From assembly GCA_910577325.1 (NCBI GenBank), contig CAJTMR010000004.1, forward strand, positions 113,134-177,133: a stretch of DNA of 64,000 nucleotides, in the 5' to 3' direction. The notes below the pieces were generated by a model. It saw only the letters and a list, made by a program, of their open reading frames with translations. It was not told the DNA's origin and did not search any database. The translations under genes were made by a program, and so were the position numbers. This document shows positions 61,338 to 64,000 of this stretch, piece by piece; within the stretch, counting starts at the first letter, position 1; each line of letters starts with the position of its first letter. The DNA comes from an uncultured Parabacteroides sp. GTDB lineage: Bacteria; Bacteroidota; Bacteroidia; Bacteroidales; Tannerellaceae.

Positions 61338-62648
61338 ATGACAAATAACGAGATAGTCACCCGTGCACTTGCCAATACCGGTATTGCCGCTTTGAACGAA
61401 ATGCAGCAGGCGGTGCTGGATGCCGGGACGACAAAAGACATGGTGCTGCTCAGCCCGACAGGATCAGGCAAGACGTTGGCTTTCCTTTTGCCTTTGCTGA
61501 CGACATTGACGGATGAGGACAAAAAGATACAGGCTTTGATCATTGCCCCTTCCCGTGAGCTGGCTTTGCAGATCGAAACGGTATTCCGCTCGTTGGGGGC
61601 CGGATATAAGGTGAATTGTTGCTATGGAGGACATCCTGTCCGCACGGAGAAAAAGAGTCTCGAACATCCGCCGACAGTCCTGATCGGGACACCAGGTCGC
61701 GTTGTCGACCACCTGGAACGGGGAAATATCGACTTGGATAATGTGCGTACGCTGATCCTTGATGAGTTTGACAAATCGCTCGAACTGGGTTTCCTTGCTG
61801 AAATGAAGGAGATTCTGGCACATCTCCCCGGCGTTCGCCGCCGGGTGCTGACTTCGGCGACGGCAGCAGTCGATATTCCTGCTTTCACCGGGATCACGGC
61901 TCCGGTACGATTGTCCTTCCTGAAAGATGTGAAGGAGTCGAGAGGACTGATGTTGCGTGTGGTCAAGTCTTCTGTCAAGGATAAGCTGGAGACGTTATAC
62001 AAGCTTTTGGGCGAACTGAAAGGCGGTTCTTCCCTTATCTTCTGTAATTACCGTGAAACGGTGGAACGGGTGAGTAACTACCTGACCGAAATGGGCGTGG
62101 ATAACGAGTATTTCCATGGCGGGATGGAGCAGCCGGAACGCGAACGTGCCTTGTCGCATTTCCGTAACGGCAGTGCTACCGTATTTATCTCTACCGATTT
62201 GGCCTCTCGCGGTCTTGATATTCCGGAAGTGAAGAATGTGATCCATTACCATCTTCCTGTGACTGAAGAGGCGTATGTGCATCGCAACGGACGTACGGCC
62301 CGTATGAACGCGGAAGGAGTTGCTTATCTGATCTTGAATGCGGAAGAGACGGTTCCCGGATACATTACCCGTGAGCCGGATGAGTTTTTCCTGCCGGAAG
62401 TGGCAAAGAAGCCCCTCCGTTCCGAATGGGTGACGCTGACGATCAACCGGGGGAAACGGGACAAACTGAGTAAGAAGGATGTGGTTGGCTTTCTTTTCCA
62501 GAAAGGTGGACTGGAAAAGGATGATTTAGGCATTGTCGAGATAAAGGAAAGTTGTGCTTTCGCTGCTGTCAGGCGGGACAAGCTTTCCGGTTTGCTGGAT
62601 CGTATCCGGGATGAAAGGATAAAGAACATGAAAGCCAAGTTTATATGA
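61338..62648 (+). CDS. DEAD-box RNA helicase (DbpA-like) with DEFD motif
   Basis: This 436-residue protein starts MTNNEIVTRALANTGI. It has a Q motif (LNEMQQAVLDAG), SPTGSGKTLAFLLP (Walker A), APSRELALQI, GTPGRVVDHL, LILDEFDKSLELGF (DEFD in place of DEAD), LTSAT, IFCNYRETVERV, STDLASRGLDIPEV and HRNGRTARM. A C-terminal DbpA-like RNA-binding domain follows (about 365-436, RGKRDKLSKKDVVGFLFQKG). DbpA helps assemble the large ribosomal subunit, but the altered motif and short tail leave the exact role open. It overlaps the next gene by four bases. Confidence 0.92.
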   Translation: MTNNEIVTRALANTGIAALNEMQQAVLDAGTTKDMVLLSPTGSGKTLAFLLPLLTTLTDEDKKIQALIIAPSRELALQIETVFRSLGAGYKVNCCYGGHPVRTEKKSLEHPPTVLIGTPGRVVDHLERGNIDLDNVRTLILDEFDKSLELGFLAEMKEILAHLPGVRRRVLTSATAAVDIPAFTGITAPVRLSFLKDVKESRGLMLRVVKSSVKDKLETLYKLLGELKGGSSLIFCNYRETVERVSNYLTEMGVDNEYFHGGMEQPERERALSHFRNGSATVFISTDLASRGLDIPEVKNVIHYHLPVTEEAYVHRNGRTARMNAEGVAYLILNAEETVPGYITREPDEFFLPEVAKKPLRSEWVTLTINRGKRDKLSKKDVVGFLFQKGGLEKDDLGIVEIKESCAFAAVRRDKLSGLLDRIRDERIKNMKAKFI

Positions 62649-63904
62649 GCCTATTGATAAAAGGTGCTTTGCTGGATGGCGCTGTAACTGATGTTTATAT
62701 TGTGAAAAAGGAGATCCGGCAGATCGGGGCGGATCTCCAGGTGCAAGCGGACCGGGTGATAGACGGAAGGCGCAAAGCCCTGATCCCTGGTTTCGTAAAT
62801 GCGCATACGCATGCCGCCATGACGCTTTTCCGTGGCTTTGGCGATGATATGCCGTTGATGCCCTGGCTGGAGCAGAAGATCTGGCCGAACGAAGCGAAGT
62901 TGACGCGCGAGGATGTTTATTGGGGAACGAAACTTGCTTGTCTCGAAATGATAAAAAGCGGGACGACAACATTCTTCGATATGTATCATAAGTTCCGGGC
63001 CACGGCCGATGCTGTCGAAGAAATGGGGCTGCGTGCATTGCTTGCCGGCGTCTGTTTCGATCATTTCAAACCGGAGCTGGCAGAAAAGAGCAAACAGGAA
63101 AATGAGAAACTGGTTGCCGAAGTGGATCACTATGGCAGGCGCATACGATATGCGGTTGGTCCCCATGCCATTTATACCGTGTCGGGCGAACTACTGCAAT
63201 GGATACACGGTTTTGCTGCCGAGCATTCCGTCCCGATCCATCTGCATTTGGCAGAGACGGAAGGAGAAGTCAGGAACTCGGTTGAACGGTTCGGCCTTAC
63301 CCCTGTACGTTATTTATATAAATTAGGCATATTGTCCCCGCGTCTGATCATAGCGCACGGTATCTATGTCGATGATGATGAGATTCGTATGCTGGCGGAT
63401 CACGGGGTGAAAGTGGTGCATAACCCCGCATCCAATATGAAGCTGGCTTCCGGTATCCAATTCAAGTTCTGTGAGATGCGAAAAGCGGGTGTGACCGTTG
63501 CTTTAGGTACTGACGGCTGTTCTTCTTCCAATAATCTGGATATGGTTGAGGCGATGAAGCTCGCTTCACTTTTAGGCAAGGGCTGGCGGAAAGACCCGGA
63601 AGCGATTCCGGCCGGTGAAATATTCAAGGCGGCGACAGAAGCCGGTGCTTCGGCTATCGGGTTGAAAGCCGGACGCATTGCCGAGGGCTATCTGGCGGAT
63701 CTCTGCTTGGTCGATTTGAATATCCCGGCTTTTACTCCGAACCATAATTTCGTCTCCAACCTTGTCTATGCAGCGAACGGTAGTTGTATCGACACCGTTA
63801 TCTGTGATGGTAAAATCCTGATGCAGGATAAAAAGGTTCCGGGTGAAGAGGAGATCATGGAGCATACCGCTGAGCTTGCCTACAAGTTAGTGAAAGAATC
63901 ATAG
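62645..63904 (+). CDS. Amidohydrolase, 5'-methylthioadenosine/S-adenosylhomocysteine deaminase-like
   Basis: This 419-residue metal-dependent TIM-barrel enzyme has metal-site motifs IPGFVNAHTHAAMTLFRG, VGPHAIYTVSGELL, PIHLHLAETEGEV, IIAHGIYVDDDEI and VALGTDGCSSSNNLDM. The overall pattern fits the MtaD/SsnA group that deaminates methylthioadenosine or S-adenosylhomocysteine. Specificity is inferred, since related enzymes deaminate other nucleobases. Its ATG overlaps the helicase stop, so the peptidase, helicase and deaminase form one operon. Confidence 0.9.
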   Translation: MSLLIKGALLDGAVTDVYIVKKEIRQIGADLQVQADRVIDGRRKALIPGFVNAHTHAAMTLFRGFGDDMPLMPWLEQKIWPNEAKLTREDVYWGTKLACLEMIKSGTTTFFDMYHKFRATADAVEEMGLRALLAGVCFDHFKPELAEKSKQENEKLVAEVDHYGRRIRYAVGPHAIYTVSGELLQWIHGFAAEHSVPIHLHLAETEGEVRNSVERFGLTPVRYLYKLGILSPRLIIAHGIYVDDDEIRMLADHGVKVVHNPASNMKLASGIQFKFCEMRKAGVTVALGTDGCSSSNNLDMVEAMKLASLLGKGWRKDPEAIPAGEIFKAATEAGASAIGLKAGRIAEGYLADLCLVDLNIPAFTPNHNFVSNLVYAANGSCIDTVICDGKILMQDKKVPGEEEIMEHTAELAYKLVKES

Positions 63905-63923
63905 GTAATTATAGTTCCCCTGC

Positions 63924-64000
63924 CATGAAACAAAAGTTTCCTCGGCATGAAACAAAAGTTTCCTCGGCATGAAACAAAAGTTTCCTCGGCATGAAACAAA
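63924..64000. repeat. 22-bp tandem repeat at the window edge
   Basis: Units start at 63924, 63946, 63968 and 63990, with an exact period of 22 bases and identical sequence apart from the first unit's left neighbour. Each unit contains GAAACAAAAGTTTC, a 5-bp inverted repeat around AAAA, followed by CTCGG. At least 3.5 copies are present and the array continues past the window. There are no spacers, so it is not a CRISPR. Confidence 0.92.

Noticed and set aside
59966..61543. Minus-strand open frame of 525 codons opposite the M20 peptidase
   Set aside because: It mirrors a clear peptidase gene on the other strand, has no recognisable motifs and no promoter. It is a codon-bias shadow.
63924..64000. 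CRISPR array
   Set aside because: The 22-bp units abut directly with no spacers, and no cas genes are visible.

Overview
The window looks like a chromosomal segment of a gut Bacteroidales bacterium, most likely Parabacteroides or a close relative. The evidence is SusC/SusD pairs, hybrid two-component regulators, Bacteroidetes-type promoters (TAnnTTTG at -7), six-bladed propeller and OmpA lipoproteins, and a xylose operon led by a Nudix-type regulator. The genus is inferred from overall character, because no rRNA or marker search was possible. No rRNA, tRNA, CRISPR array, prophage or transposase gene was seen.

Region 1 (1-20.9 kb) is glycan-use territory with two tandem, similarly built loci on the minus strand. 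Each runs from a hybrid two-component regulator (HTCS) into a SusC-type receptor. The right locus is complete: HTCS, susC, susD, then a secreted hydrolase of unassigned family that resembles clan GH-D, with a divergent GH2 beta-galactosidase-like gene upstream. The left locus is cut by the window edge inside susC. A strong hairpin separates susD from the hydrolase.

Region 2 (21-41.2 kb) is mostly housekeeping: a CPA2 antiporter, glycogen branching enzyme, mannose-6-phosphate isomerase, a GH3 lipoprotein, a small lipoprotein, trmD, pheT, a YebC-family gene, a frameshifted outer-membrane protein gene, a propeller protein, yaaA and clpB.

Region 3 (41.3-43.8 kb) is a small AT-rich patch holding a frameshifted AraC/GyrI-type regulator, an unknown 185-residue protein and an atypical agmatine-deiminase-like protein. 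It looks like accessory DNA.

Region 4 (43.9-64 kb) has a RecQ-type helicase, a small acidic protein, an OmpA lipoprotein, murB with a metallo-hydrolase, and a xylose operon (Nudix regulator, xylB, xylA, xylE). After these come mtgA-lipB-dus, a NikR-like regulator lacking most nickel ligands beside a TonB receptor, panB, and a tight M20 peptidase - DEAD-box helicase - amidohydrolase operon.

The least explained elements are non-coding. A 464-base repeat is present twice (6762-7225 and 37815-38278, about 90% identical by eye) and accounts for most of the only two large gene-free gaps. It carries three sequence blocks phased at exactly 23 bp, and one copy runs into the end of a hydrolase gene. 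There is also a repeated AACCCTATGCTTTA hairpin (two sites), a long nested palindrome before manA, and a 22-bp tandem repeat leaving the right edge.
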